From a bacterium (GTDB taxonomy: Bacteria > RBG-13-66-14 > B26-G2 > WVWN01): a stretch of DNA of 54,334 bases. Of this stretch, positions 39,101 to 46,936 are shown piece by piece (the first letter of the stretch is position 1; each line of letters opens with the position of its first letter). Where the stretch lies: NCBI GenBank assembly GCA_035529855.1, contig DATKVX010000063.1, positions 1 through 54,334 of the forward strand, given 5' to 3'. The translations under genes were made by a program, and so were the position numbers. Below the pieces are notes generated by a model. That model ran no database searches. It was not told the origin of the DNA and was given only the letters and a program-made list of their open reading frames with translations.

Positions 39101-40087
39101 TTATTTCTTCATCTCGAGGACTTCTTTGACCTTGGCCACGATATTGCCCGAGTTCATGCCGTACCGGTCGAGCAACTCGCGCGGGCTGCCCGATTCGCCG
39201 AACACGTCCTCGATGCCGACGATTCGCATCGGCACCGGGTGACGTTGGGAAATAACCTCCGCGACGGCGCCACCCAGGCCGCCGTAGACCTGCGCCTCCT
39301 CGGCGGTTACGATGGCCCCGCACTCCTTCGCGGCCGTAAGCAGCGTATCGACGTCGAGAGGTTTCACGGTGTGGCAATTTATGACGCGGGCGTCGACGCC
39401 CTCCTTCTCGAGCTTATCGGCGGCCGCCAACGCCTCGTAGACCAGCGGCCCGCAGGCCACGATGGCGACGTCGCCGCCGTCGCGATAGACCTCCGCCCGG
39501 CCCACCGTAAAGGGCGTCTCCTCCGTCGTGATGACCGGCACCCCCTCGCGGCCGAAACGCAAGTATACCGGCCCCTCATGCGAAGCGGCCCATATCGTCG
39601 CCTTCTGCGCCTCAATAGCGTCCGTCGGTACGATTAACGTCATACCGGGCAGGACCCGCATCAGCGGTATTTCCTCCAGCGATTGGTGCGTCGGCCCGTC
39701 AGGCCCCACCGATATGCCGCCGTGCGCCCCGCCGATCTTAACGTTCAAGCCGCCGTAGCAGATCGACGTGCGGATCTGGTCCCACGCCCGGCCGGCAACG
39801 AAGATCCCGTACGTGGTCACGAACGGCACCAGGCCCGTCCGCGACATGCCGCCCGCCTCCGCCAGCATATCCTGCTCGGCGATGCCGAAATCGACAAATT
39901 TCTCGGGGAATTTATCGCGCACCCAGACGGTCCGGGTGGATTTCGCCAAATCGGCGTCGCACACCACGACGCGGTCGTCGTGCTCGCACAGCCACAACAG
40001 GCCGTGGCCGTAGCCGTCGCGGCTCGGCACCATGTCGACGCCCTTACGGTAATCAACTAAATGTGCATCTTCGCGTATGCCGCCCAT
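39101..40087 (-). CDS. transketolase, C-terminal subunit (split type)
   Basis: Carries the pyrimidine-binding and C-terminal domains of transketolase, which moves two-carbon units between sugar phosphates in the pentose phosphate pathway. FVDFGIAEQDMLAEAGGM holds the Glu that activates thiamine diphosphate, and GGAHGGISVGPDGPTHQSLE is the substrate loop. The last domain includes VTAEEAQVYGGLGGAVAE. 328 residues, normal for the split form. GAGGAG precedes ATG 40087. It follows the N-terminal subunit by 33 bases; the two must assemble to be active. Confidence 0.95.
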   Translation of the reverse strand: MGGIREDAHLVDYRKGVDMVPSRDGYGHGLLWLCEHDDRVVVCDADLAKSTRTVWVRDKFPEKFVDFGIAEQDMLAEAGGMSRTGLVPFVTTYGIFVAGRAWDQIRTSICYGGLNVKIGGAHGGISVGPDGPTHQSLEEIPLMRVLPGMTLIVPTDAIEAQKATIWAASHEGPVYLRFGREGVPVITTEETPFTVGRAEVYRDGGDVAIVACGPLVYEALAAADKLEKEGVDARVINCHTVKPLDVDTLLTAAKECGAIVTAEEAQVYGGLGGAVAEVISQRHPVPMRIVGIEDVFGESGSPRELLDRYGMNSGNIVAKVKEVLEMKK

Positions 40088-40120
40088 CGTCGTCTCCTCG
40101 ACTGATATATTAAATGATCG

Positions 40121-40987
40121 CTAGCCAACCCAATCGAAATCGTGCTTCTTGTATTCTTCCCAAGGCGCCTTAAAACCGAGGTCGGCGAGCGCTTGCTGCA
40201 CCTGCTCGCCCTTCTTCGGCGACGCCCCGTGCCAATCGGCCAGGTTCTCCATGAACGAAACGCCCTTGCCTTTAATGGTATTGGCGATGACCATAGTGGG
40301 GCGATTCTTCTCCAGGAGGAACCGTTGGTAGGCGTACGTCACCTGCCGGAGGTCGTGGCCGTCAATTTCGATCACTTGCCAGTTGAACGCCCGCCATTTT
40401 TCCGGAAGCGGGTCGAGGCCCATAACCTCCTCGGTATTGCCGTCGATCATCAGGTAGTTGCGGTCGCAGATGGCGCACAGGTTATCGAGGCGGTAGTGGG
40501 CCGCCGTCATGCCGGCCTCCCATATCGAGCCTTCGTTCTGTTCGCCGTCGCCCGTCAGGACGAAAACGCTGTTGGGCATACCCTGGCGCTTAAGGCCCAT
40601 AGCCGCGCCGGCGGCGAGCGAAAGACCCTGCCCTAGCGACCCGGTCGAAAATTCGACGCCGGGAGTTTTCAGGCGGTGCGGGTGCCCCTGTAGTATGGAA
40701 TCCAACTTACGCAGCGTCCACAGCGTCTTCCGCGGGAAGTACCCCCGGGCGGCCATTACGGCGTACAAAACCGGACACGCGTGGCCCTTGGACAGTACGA
40801 ACCAGTCGCGCTCTTCCCAATCCGGGTTTTCCGGGTCGTGCTTCAGGATGTCCCAGTAGAGCGAGACCAGGACCTCGACCGCCGAGAGCGACCCGCCGGA
40901 ATGGCCCGAACCCGCCTCGGCGAGCATGACCATTATGTCGCGCCGGATCTTGCGGCTTGTCTCTTCAAGCTCTTTTATTTCGACCAT
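40121..40987 (-). CDS. transketolase, N-terminal subunit (split type)
   Basis: Thiamine-diphosphate-binding half of split transketolase. It has AGSGHSGGSLSAVEVLVSLY at residues 25-44, LSKGHACPVLYAVMAARGYF, and the cofactor motif GDGEQNEGSIWEA at 147-159, followed by NYLMIDGNT. 288 residues. The ATG at 40987 has AGGAGAGG just upstream; longer in-frame readings lack an SD. A consensus promoter at 41043-41071 drives this gene and the C subunit. Confidence 0.95.
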   Translation of the reverse strand: MVEIKELEETSRKIRRDIMVMLAEAGSGHSGGSLSAVEVLVSLYWDILKHDPENPDWEERDWFVLSKGHACPVLYAVMAARGYFPRKTLWTLRKLDSILQGHPHRLKTPGVEFSTGSLGQGLSLAAGAAMGLKRQGMPNSVFVLTGDGEQNEGSIWEAGMTAAHYRLDNLCAICDRNYLMIDGNTEEVMGLDPLPEKWRAFNWQVIEIDGHDLRQVTYAYQRFLLEKNRPTMVIANTIKGKGVSFMENLADWHGASPKKGEQVQQALADLGFKAPWEEYKKHDFDWVG

Positions 40988-41042
40988 AGCCTCTCCTAAT
41001 TTTAATTGGGCCAGCAAAGAACGGTTACCGAAACGGGGGTTT

Positions 41043-41071
41043 ATTATACGCGAAAACACCTCGCGCCGCAA
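41043..41071 (-). promoter_or_regulatory. promoter of the transketolase operon
   Basis: -35 TTGCGG (41066-41071) and -10 TATAAT (41043-41048), 17-base spacer, leader about 50 nt. Confidence 0.75.
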
Positions 41072-41234
41072 GTGAAATTATACACGAATAGGTATTTTTT
41101 ACCGCGTTTAGCTAAATAACATCGCCGCCGGGTAAGGCGTATACGTCAAACGCCGCGCCCGGGTTGAAGATGCTCACGCCGACGTTCCCCCGGGGCCGAG
41201 CTTTTTCCAGTCGTATAAACCCGAAAGGAAACGA

Positions 41235-41260
41235 CCGCCGCCGCCGCCGCCGCCGCCGCC
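41235..41260. repeat. CCG trinucleotide repeat
   Basis: Eight full CCG units plus CC (26 bases) in non-coding DNA, directly beside the terminator of the small membrane protein gene. Confidence 0.9.
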
Positions 41261-41263
41261 TAT

Positions 41264-41290
41264 ACGAAAAGCCGGGATAAACCCGGCTTT
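41264..41290 (-). terminator. terminator of the small membrane protein gene
   Basis: 9-bp stem AAAGCCGGG / CCCGGCTTT (41268-41276, 41282-41290) with loop ATAAA, followed on the minus strand by a short T run (TTTTCGT). Confidence 0.75.
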
Positions 41291-41322
41291 CGTTTAGTCA
41301 TTTTTTAGGAATCGAGAACGGC

Positions 41323-41505
41323 TTACGCGTTGACCAGCCCCACGATCCAGAGCGTGTAGAAGACCGCGATGAGTACGCCCCAGAACAAAGCTTTCCTGCT
41401 TACGAACTTGTTCTCTTTGCTTATGGCGCGGAAGATGAAGCCGATAGTGGACCCGACCCAGCCCAGAAAGCCTATCTCCACCACCGCGGCCCACATATTG
41501 GACAT
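41323..41505 (-). CDS. small two-helix membrane protein
   Basis: A 60-residue protein not recognised as a known family. Two hydrophobic helices (about 5-26, and 38-58 FYTLWIVGLVNA at the end) flank a basic loop (RAISKENKFVSRKA), suggesting both ends face outward or are in the same compartment. GGGAG lies upstream of ATG 41505, and a terminator follows. It lies downstream of the haem-binding lipoprotein gene, past a hairpin, so the two may be co-expressed at lower level. Confidence 0.6.
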   Translation of the reverse strand: MSNMWAAVVEIGFLGWVGSTIGFIFRAISKENKFVSRKALFWGVLIAVFYTLWIVGLVNA

Positions 41506-41538
41506 AACGCAACTCCCGTCGCTTATTTACTTTCCGGC

Positions 41539-41573
41539 AAAGCCCCCGCCCGGGCGCGGCGCCGAGCGGGGGC
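41539..41573 (-). terminator. hairpin between the lipoprotein and small membrane protein genes
   Basis: GCCCCCGC / GCGGGGGC arms (41542-41549, 41566-41573) around a GC-rich loop, with only three T after it on the minus strand. Terminator or partial attenuator. Confidence 0.5.
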
Positions 41574-41609
41574 GTTAACGTCAAGTACGATGTCCGGCTC
41601 GGGCAACCC

Positions 41610-43088
41610 TTACTCGCCCGGGTGCGGGTTGAAGAGCCCCAGCAGAACGTCCTCTCCCGGGTCGATCTTCGTTATGTTCCCGATATCCCGCATTATCTCG
41701 AGCGTGTAGTTCCAATCCTTGCCGTAGACGTTTTTCTTTAGCCTTTCCGCCTGTTTTTGCGGGTCTTTGGTAGTGCGTTCACCTTCCCACGGCTCGTAAG
41801 CTTCGCGGTTGGGCTGCTGCCACTGGCAGCGGCAGATTATGTCGGCTACGGAACCTAAGGCCGGGAGATTCATATAACCGGGGATGCGGGCGCCGCCCGT
41901 TTTGATCCAGGGAGCGGCCTGCCCGAATATGGGCGCCGTATCCGACGCGCGCCATATGTAGTACGCGCCCGGGGGATTAGATTGCGGGTCGCTGACCGCC
42001 TGTCGTTCGGGAGACCCGCCGACCCCGCCGTTCCGCGTTACGCCGACGATGCCGCTGTCGAACGTGAGCCACTCGTCGAGCGATTCCGGATTCGTGTTCG
42101 ACCCTACCGGCGGGTAATTGAAGCCTTTACTGTCTATGCGGCAATCGAACAGGTACGCCGCCTCGTTATCCAGCCAACCGCCGGCCGCGGTGTAGTTAGA
42201 CCTGGAAGCGCTGAAAAACCAGAGGTCACAGACTGGTCCGGGGTAACCGACCTGGTCATAAGGCGGTTTGTTGGTGTCGACTTTCGGCGTCTTGTATACG
42301 ACGTTCCCGCTCCCCTTCAAGAGCTCTATCCCCTTCGCTTGGAAACCGGGAACCGTCTCCACCAACTGCCAATCGTAACCTTCAGGGTCAGCGGGCTGCT
42401 TGGCGTTCACAGTATTCCGCAAGAACCACGTCGACCACACCAGCGCGATCCAATCCTCGTGCGATTCCCATTGACGGTTATTCGTAAAGCCGTCGCTCGG
42501 GATGGGGAAGCCGCCCTTCTGATACCAGTAATAATGATGGGTGCCTCCGGGCGCTCCTACCGTACCGCGTTCCGATTTCGGTTGTACCGGTTGTATAGAG
42601 TGGCTCGGGTCTTCCCAGCGGAAGAAGAACCAAATCCGCGGCGGATTGACGTACGTGTAGAGGGCCTTGACCCAAACCTCCTTCACGCCGCTACCTTTGC
42701 CGATTACGGGGGCGGTCTTGATAACCGTCCACGGGGTCGTCTCCCACAACCAGTAATCGCCGGCCTTGGCTACCTTACCGCTTAGATTCTCGGCGACGCC
42801 GTCAATAAGCGGATACCGGTCGTAGACGTACGTTACCGGAACGCGGTTGGAGCCCGAGCCGTCGCCGTTCCAGTCCAACGTACATACCGCAGCGCCGTCG
42901 TGGTCCCAACCGGCCGGGTCGTTGCCGTTACCGTCGCAGACCAAGAGCGAGAAGGTCTGGTCGTTGTATTCGACTTTAGGCCTCGTCGTATCGGGTACGT
43001 CTTCTTCGCAAGCCGCGAGGAAGAACGCCGTAACGCCGATAGCAACGCCGAAGGCCGCTAATAAAATATATCCCTTCTTCAGCCTCAT
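41610..43088 (-). CDS. lipoprotein with ethylbenzene-dehydrogenase-like haem-binding domain
   Basis: 492 residues with a clear lipobox (LAAC, Cys27). The region VWVKALYTYVNPPRIWFFFR followed by WEDPSHS (about residues 135-165) resembles strands of the EB_dh domain, which binds haem b in the gamma subunits of DMSO-reductase-type dehydrogenases. CDLWFFSASRSNYTAAGG later resembles its DLWxW segment. No CxxCH motif is present, so no c-type haem. No molybdopterin subunit is nearby. A periplasmic or surface electron-transfer role is plausible. AGGAGGG precedes ATG 43088; the promoter at 43195-43223 has a perfect -35. Confidence 0.65.
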   Translation of the reverse strand: MRLKKGYILLAAFGVAIGVTAFFLAACEEDVPDTTRPKVEYNDQTFSLLVCDGNGNDPAGWDHDGAAVCTLDWNGDGSGSNRVPVTYVYDRYPLIDGVAENLSGKVAKAGDYWLWETTPWTVIKTAPVIGKGSGVKEVWVKALYTYVNPPRIWFFFRWEDPSHSIQPVQPKSERGTVGAPGGTHHYYWYQKGGFPIPSDGFTNNRQWESHEDWIALVWSTWFLRNTVNAKQPADPEGYDWQLVETVPGFQAKGIELLKGSGNVVYKTPKVDTNKPPYDQVGYPGPVCDLWFFSASRSNYTAAGGWLDNEAAYLFDCRIDSKGFNYPPVGSNTNPESLDEWLTFDSGIVGVTRNGGVGGSPERQAVSDPQSNPPGAYYIWRASDTAPIFGQAAPWIKTGGARIPGYMNLPALGSVADIICRCQWQQPNREAYEPWEGERTTKDPQKQAERLKKNVYGKDWNYTLEIMRDIGNITKIDPGEDVLLGLFNPHPGE

Positions 43089-43194
43089 CGCTTTTCACCC
43101 TCCTGGGTAGGAATGAAGGCTTTGAGCTCCGTCGTCATTACTCTCTGGCCACCAAGCCGTTTGACGGCCGTGCCCGTTTGCGCTATTTTTCGAA

Positions 43195-43223
43195 ACACTA
43201 CCACACACCCCCCACGGTGTCAA
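43195..43223 (-). promoter_or_regulatory. promoter of the haem-binding lipoprotein gene
   Basis: -35 TTGACA (43218-43223, perfect) and -10 TAGTGT (43195-43200), 17-base spacer. The leader is about 100 nt and contains a GCCGT/ACGGC stem; no known riboswitch was recognised. Confidence 0.75.
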
Positions 43224-43254
43224 GTCATTTTTTGCCGCCCCCGGACGCCGATAC

Positions 43255-44220
43255 TTACTCTAATTTGAAGCACCATAAACGTTTTTTACCGTCAGCGACT
43301 AAAATCGAATTCGCCGAGACCGCCGGCGCAGTAGCCGCATAATCTTCCAACTTAAATAGTTCCTCCCCCCCCTCCGCCGTCGCGGCGTACACCCGGCCGT
43401 CCTCGCAAGCCACGACGGCCCGCCCGCGATGAGCGGCAACGCCCACTACGTTGCCCCCCGGCTCAAAGGTCCAAAGGACCTCCCCCGTTAGGCCGTCACA
43501 GGCAAAGACCGTACGCCGGCCGGGAACGAATAATACGTCGCCGCCGGCGACCGCCGGCCCGGCCAAAGGTTCGTCGAACTCGGCACGCCAATATTCGTCG
43601 CCGGTGAGCAAATCGTACGCGGCCAGTTCGCCCGAGGCCGCGGCCGCGTACGCCCGCCCGGCGGCCGCGCTGACGTAAACGCCGCCCGCGGCGGCCCGTA
43701 AGACCCATATGGGTTCACTCACACCGGGCTTACACGCCGCTACGTAACCGCCCCCGGTCCAAACTAAAAACGCCCCGCCGTCGGCGTACGCCGCGCCCAC
43801 GACGCGCTCGTCGAATTGCACCCTACCCTCCTCCGCGCCCGACAAACGGTCGTAAAAAACGACGGCCTGGCCGTAACCTACGGCGAGGGCGCGTTCGCCT
43901 ACCGCGGCCTTTACCACGCCCGGGCCGGCCCGTTCCCGCCAGACGTTTTTACCGTCCGCGGCGCGCACGGCGTAAATCCGGCCTTCAGGGTACGGGACGT
44001 ACAAGTAAACGACGCCGCCCTCGAAAACGGGCCCCTCGGGCAACGGCGCTTTAAAACGGCGCGACCAAAGCTTTTCGCCGTCCTCCAAACGCAACGCGTA
44101 GAGCTTCTTGTCCGCGGCGGCGTAATATACGCGGCCCTCCGCTACCAGGGGCGGCGCGTCCGCCGGCGCGCCGGCTTTAAAAGACCATAACAGTAGAGCT
44201 GTAGTAGTTAAAATTTCCAC
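43255..44220 (-). CDS. PQQ-like beta-propeller repeat protein
   Basis: About 321 residues of repeated blades with the PQQ/YVTN pattern: YYAAADKKLYALRLEDGEKL, IYAVRAADGKNVWRERAG, YDLLTGDEYWRAEF, ACDGLTGEVLWTFEPGG and VYAATAEGGEELF. About seven to eight blades, similar to the BamB-like and outer-membrane PQQ-repeat proteins. The signal peptide is weak (LTTTALLLWSFKAGA), so secretion is uncertain. GTG 44220 is chosen because a consensus promoter ends only 6 bases upstream; GTG 44259 is an alternative without a Shine-Dalgarno. No enzyme motif is seen. Confidence 0.8.
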   Translation of the reverse strand: MEILTTTALLLWSFKAGAPADAPPLVAEGRVYYAAADKKLYALRLEDGEKLWSRRFKAPLPEGPVFEGGVVYLYVPYPEGRIYAVRAADGKNVWRERAGPGVVKAAVGERALAVGYGQAVVFYDRLSGAEEGRVQFDERVVGAAYADGGAFLVWTGGGYVAACKPGVSEPIWVLRAAAGGVYVSAAAGRAYAAAASGELAAYDLLTGDEYWRAEFDEPLAGPAVAGGDVLFVPGRRTVFACDGLTGEVLWTFEPGGNVVGVAAHRGRAVVACEDGRVYAATAEGGEELFKLEDYAATAPAVSANSILVADGKKRLWCFKLE

Positions 44221-44226
44221 GCCGCG

Positions 44227-44255
44227 ATTATAACGTAAAGCCGTCGCCGCTACAA
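44227..44255 (-). promoter_or_regulatory. promoter placed to give a leaderless PQQ-propeller mRNA
   Basis: -35 TTGTAG (44250-44255) and -10 TATAAT (44227-44232), 17-base spacer. The -10 ends 6 bases before GTG 44220, so transcription would start at or next to the start codon. Confidence 0.65.
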
Positions 44256-44310
44256 TCACCTTCGCCCGGGCAAGACGTATCCGCCGACGGTTACAGGCGG
44301 CCGCAATTTT

Positions 44311-44339
44311 TTAGTTGCGCATCGTAGGCGGATTATGAT
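44311..44339 (+). promoter_or_regulatory. possible promoter of the cNMP-HU operon
   Basis: Weak -35 TTAGTT (44311-44316) and good -10 TATGAT (44334-44339), spacer 17, about 40 bases before ATG 44382. It is divergent from the PQQ-propeller promoter. Confidence 0.4.
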
Positions 44340-44381
44340 AGAAAAGACCGTATTAACAAAAAGGGAACAGGTAGAACGCTT

Positions 44382-44888
44382 ATGGAAGATAACGACAAGA
44401 TAAAAAATATCGAGATATTCAAGTATCTCTCGCCCGAAGATTCGCAACGGGTGTTAAGTGATACAACGGAAGTCCGATTGAAAAACGGCGAAACCGTCTT
44501 CGAGGCGGGGAGCGCCGGCAACGAAATGTACATAATTAAAAGCGGCCGGATAAAAGTATACCGCGTCTTCGACGACAATGAAATAGCTTTCGCTGAATTC
44601 GGTACCGGTGATTGCTTCGGCGAAATGTCGCTCATCGACGAGTATCCGCGTTCCGCGTCCGCCACCGCCTTGGAAGATTGCGTCCTACTGGCCCTACCCC
44701 GGGCAACGTTCAAAATAATCGTCGAAAGGGACCCGTCGTTAGGGGTAAAACTACTGCTGGCCGTGGCCGAAGTATTTTCCAAGAGAATGCGCAAGACCGA
44801 TAAACTACTGGAGACGTACCACCTCGTGAATAAAGCGCTGATAACCAACGAAGAGTTCCGGCAACTCTACACGGCGATTCACTCGTAA
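44382..44888 (+). CDS. stand-alone cyclic-nucleotide-binding domain protein
   Basis: 168 residues: one cNMP-binding beta-roll (residues about 10-125) and a C-terminal helix pair. The phosphate-binding cassette is intact (CFGEMSLIDEYPRSASATAL: Gly80, Glu81, Arg90, Ser91), so cAMP or cGMP binding is plausible. The winged-helix DNA-binding domain of CRP/FNR is absent. It is followed after 20 bases by an HU-like gene, so the pair might form a two-part regulator, but that is inference. ATG 44382 has a weak AGG upstream. Confidence 0.9.
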   Translation: MEDNDKIKNIEIFKYLSPEDSQRVLSDTTEVRLKNGETVFEAGSAGNEMYIIKSGRIKVYRVFDDNEIAFAEFGTGDCFGEMSLIDEYPRSASATALEDCVLLALPRATFKIIVERDPSLGVKLLLAVAEVFSKRMRKTDKLLETYHLVNKALITNEEFRQLYTAIHS

Positions 44889-44908
44889 CGCCTTAAACGG
44901 GAAATATA

Positions 44909-45202
44909 ATGACGAAAAAAGAAATCGCCGCTAAAGTAGCGCTCCGCACGGGCATAACGCACAAGCGCGCCGTCGCGGTCATCGACCAGCTACTAGCCGA
45001 GATAAAATCGGCGCTGGCCGCGGGAGAAAAAACGGAGATACGCGGCTTCGGCGTGTTTAAAGTCCGCCGTACCAAAAGGAAAGTAGCGCGCGACCTGAGC
45101 ACCAATACCGAAATCGTAATCGCCCCCACCCGCCGCGTAAAATTTATACCCGGGAAGCAGATGAAAGAAAAACTGAACCGGAGGCCGGCCGCCGCTGAAT
45201 AG
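44909..45202 (+). CDS. HU/IHF-family DNA-binding protein lacking the intercalating proline
   Basis: 97 residues, the usual length of an HU/IHF subunit. The helical dimer core (TKKEIAAKVALRTGITHKRA) and GFGVFKVRRTKRKVA lead into the beta arms. At the arm tip the usual RNPxTG reads RDLSTN, so the DNA-kinking proline (position 63) is Leu. The protein should bind DNA but bend it less. GGGAA precedes ATG 44909. It is co-transcribed with the cNMP-binding gene. Confidence 0.93.
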   Translation: MTKKEIAAKVALRTGITHKRAVAVIDQLLAEIKSALAAGEKTEIRGFGVFKVRRTKRKVARDLSTNTEIVIAPTRRVKFIPGKQMKEKLNRRPAAAE

Positions 45203-45222
45203 TAACCCGGTTAAATTTAAAA

Positions 45223-45247
45223 GCCGCGCCCGAGGCGCGGCCTTTTT
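45223..45247 (+). terminator. terminator of the cNMP-HU operon
   Basis: 8-bp stem GCCGCGCC / GGCGCGGC with a CGA loop and five T. AAAA upstream makes it partly bidirectional, serving the convergent pckA as well. Confidence 0.9.
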
Positions 45248-45265
45248 ACTAGCTGTAAAAGTTTC

Positions 45266-46846
45266 CTAAACCTTCGGGCCCGCGGCCTTCACGTCGTCGC
45301 TCGCCATATCCTCGAATTGCTTGAAATTGTCGGCGAAGCGCTTCGCGAGCTCGAGGGCTTTGGCATCGTACGCGGCTTTGTCCTTCCACGTATTTTTAGG
45401 CCACAATACCTCCGTGGGAACGCCCGGGCACTCCTTCGGAACCAGGACCTGGAACAGGGGGTCCGGCACGAACTCTTGCTTCTCCAGAACGCCCTCGATG
45501 GCCGCGGACAACAGGCCCCGCGTAACGCCGATAGCCATACGGTCGCCGACGCCGTACGGGCCGCCGCTCCATCCGGTATTAACGAGCCAGCAATTCGTCT
45601 TGTGCTTCGCGATGCGTTTGCCTATCAGCGTCGCGTATACCGTGGGGTGACGAGGCAGGAAGGGAGCGCCGAACGCGGCGCTGAACGTAGCCTGCGGCTC
45701 GTCGATACCGGCCTCGGTGCCGGCGAGCTTCGCCGTGTAGCCCGAGAGGTAATGGTACATCGCCATCTCGGGCGTAAGCTTGGATATGGGGGGCAGGACG
45801 CCGAAGGCGTCGGCGGCGAGGAAGAAGACGTTCCGCGGTTGCCCGGCGATGCCCTCCGTTATGCAGTTGGGGATATATTCCACCGGATACGTCGCCCGGG
45901 TATTCTCGGTAATACTGCCGTCGTCGTAATCGATGGCCCGCGTCTCCGGGTCGACGATAACGTTCTCCAGAAGCGAGCCGAACCTGATGGCGTTATATAT
46001 CTGCGGCTCGTCTTTCGCCGAAAGGCGGATAACCTTCGCGTAGCAACCGCCCTCGAAGTTGAAACACCCGTCGTCGCTCCAGCCGGTCTCGTCGTCGCCT
46101 ACGAGTCGCCGCTTGGGGTCGGCGGAGAGAGTCGTCTTCCCCGTCCCGGAAAGGCCGAAGAATAAAGCCGCGTCGCCGTCCGCGCCGACGTTGCACGAGC
46201 AGTGCATGGGGCATACGTCGCGGGCCGGCAAAAGGTAATTCATTATCGTGAAAATACTCTTTTTTATTTCGCCGCCGTAATGAGTGCCGGTTATGAGGAT
46301 GATGTTCTTCCTTAAATCTACCGCTACGACGACGTACGAGCGAACGCCGTCCGCCTCCGGGTCGGCGTGGAAATCGCAGGCGTTCACCACCGTAAAATCC
46401 GCTTTATGGGTCGCCAATTGTTGCGGCGTGGGCCGGCGAAAAAGGGTTCGGGCGAAAAGCGAATGCCACGCCTTCTCGGTCACGATCCGCACGCCGTAAG
46501 AATACGTAGGGTCGGCGCCGACGAAACCGTCGAATACGAACAGGTCCCTTTGGGAAAGGTGCGCCGCAACTTTCGTATACAGTTTGTCGAACGTCTCCGG
46601 TTCCATTTCGACGTTGACTTTACCCCACCAAATATCCTTTTCGGTGGCCGGGTCCCGCACCATAAACTTATCGTTGGGGGACCGACCGGTACGGTCCGGG
46701 GTCCGCACAAACAACGCGCCGTTGCCGGCCAATTGCCCTTCCCCGCGGCAAAGCGCCATCTCCGCCAAAACCGGCGCCGATAGATTACGGTATATGCTTT
46801 TATCAGTCTTGAGTCCTAAACTGCTTAGGCCATAATCGTCGGCCAT
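45266..46846 (-). CDS. pckA: phosphoenolpyruvate carboxykinase (ATP)
   Basis: Converts oxaloacetate and ATP to PEP, ADP and CO2, the first committed step of gluconeogenesis (reversible). The ATP-binding P-loop GLSGTGKTTL is at residues 231-240, followed by LVGDDETGWSDDGCFNFEGG with the metal-binding Asp pair. The 526-residue length and the ATP-type motif distinguish it from the GTP form. GAGAGGAG precedes ATG 46846. Its promoter is at 46904-46932, directly downstream of the GT-C gene. Confidence 0.97.
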   Translation of the reverse strand: MADDYGLSSLGLKTDKSIYRNLSAPVLAEMALCRGEGQLAGNGALFVRTPDRTGRSPNDKFMVRDPATEKDIWWGKVNVEMEPETFDKLYTKVAAHLSQRDLFVFDGFVGADPTYSYGVRIVTEKAWHSLFARTLFRRPTPQQLATHKADFTVVNACDFHADPEADGVRSYVVVAVDLRKNIILITGTHYGGEIKKSIFTIMNYLLPARDVCPMHCSCNVGADGDAALFFGLSGTGKTTLSADPKRRLVGDDETGWSDDGCFNFEGGCYAKVIRLSAKDEPQIYNAIRFGSLLENVIVDPETRAIDYDDGSITENTRATYPVEYIPNCITEGIAGQPRNVFFLAADAFGVLPPISKLTPEMAMYHYLSGYTAKLAGTEAGIDEPQATFSAAFGAPFLPRHPTVYATLIGKRIAKHKTNCWLVNTGWSGGPYGVGDRMAIGVTRGLLSAAIEGVLEKQEFVPDPLFQVLVPKECPGVPTEVLWPKNTWKDKAAYDAKALELAKRFADNFKQFEDMASDDVKAAGPKV

Positions 46847-46903
46847 AATCGACTCCTCTCGGGCTTCGCGAACCGCGCCAGACTGTGAAAATAATAACGC
46901 ATC

Positions 46904-46932
46904 ATCATAGGATAAACCGTGCTTTTTCGCAA
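46904..46932 (-). promoter_or_regulatory. pckA: promoter of pckA
   Basis: -35 TTGCGA (46927-46932), -10 TATGAT (46904-46909), 17-base spacer, leader about 50 nt. The -35 is only 5 bases from the stop of the preceding GT-C gene, and no terminator lies between. Confidence 0.65.
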
Positions 46933-46936
46933 GCTA

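Larger units (their letters stand above)
40988..41322. other. 335-base intergenic region
   Basis: Holds, from low to high coordinate: the transketolase leader and promoter, a second TATAAT (41077-41082) without a clear -35, about 140 bases with nothing recognised, a CCG repeat, and the terminator of the next gene. No RNA gene seen. Confidence 0.7.

Noticed and set aside
41294-41584. Minus-strand frame of 96 codons overlapping the small membrane protein
   Set aside because: Basic low-complexity translation in another frame; the 60-residue frame has a clear two-helix pattern and a Shine-Dalgarno.
43089-43190. Possible riboswitch in the leader of the haem-binding lipoprotein gene
   Set aside because: One short hairpin only; no recognised aptamer core.
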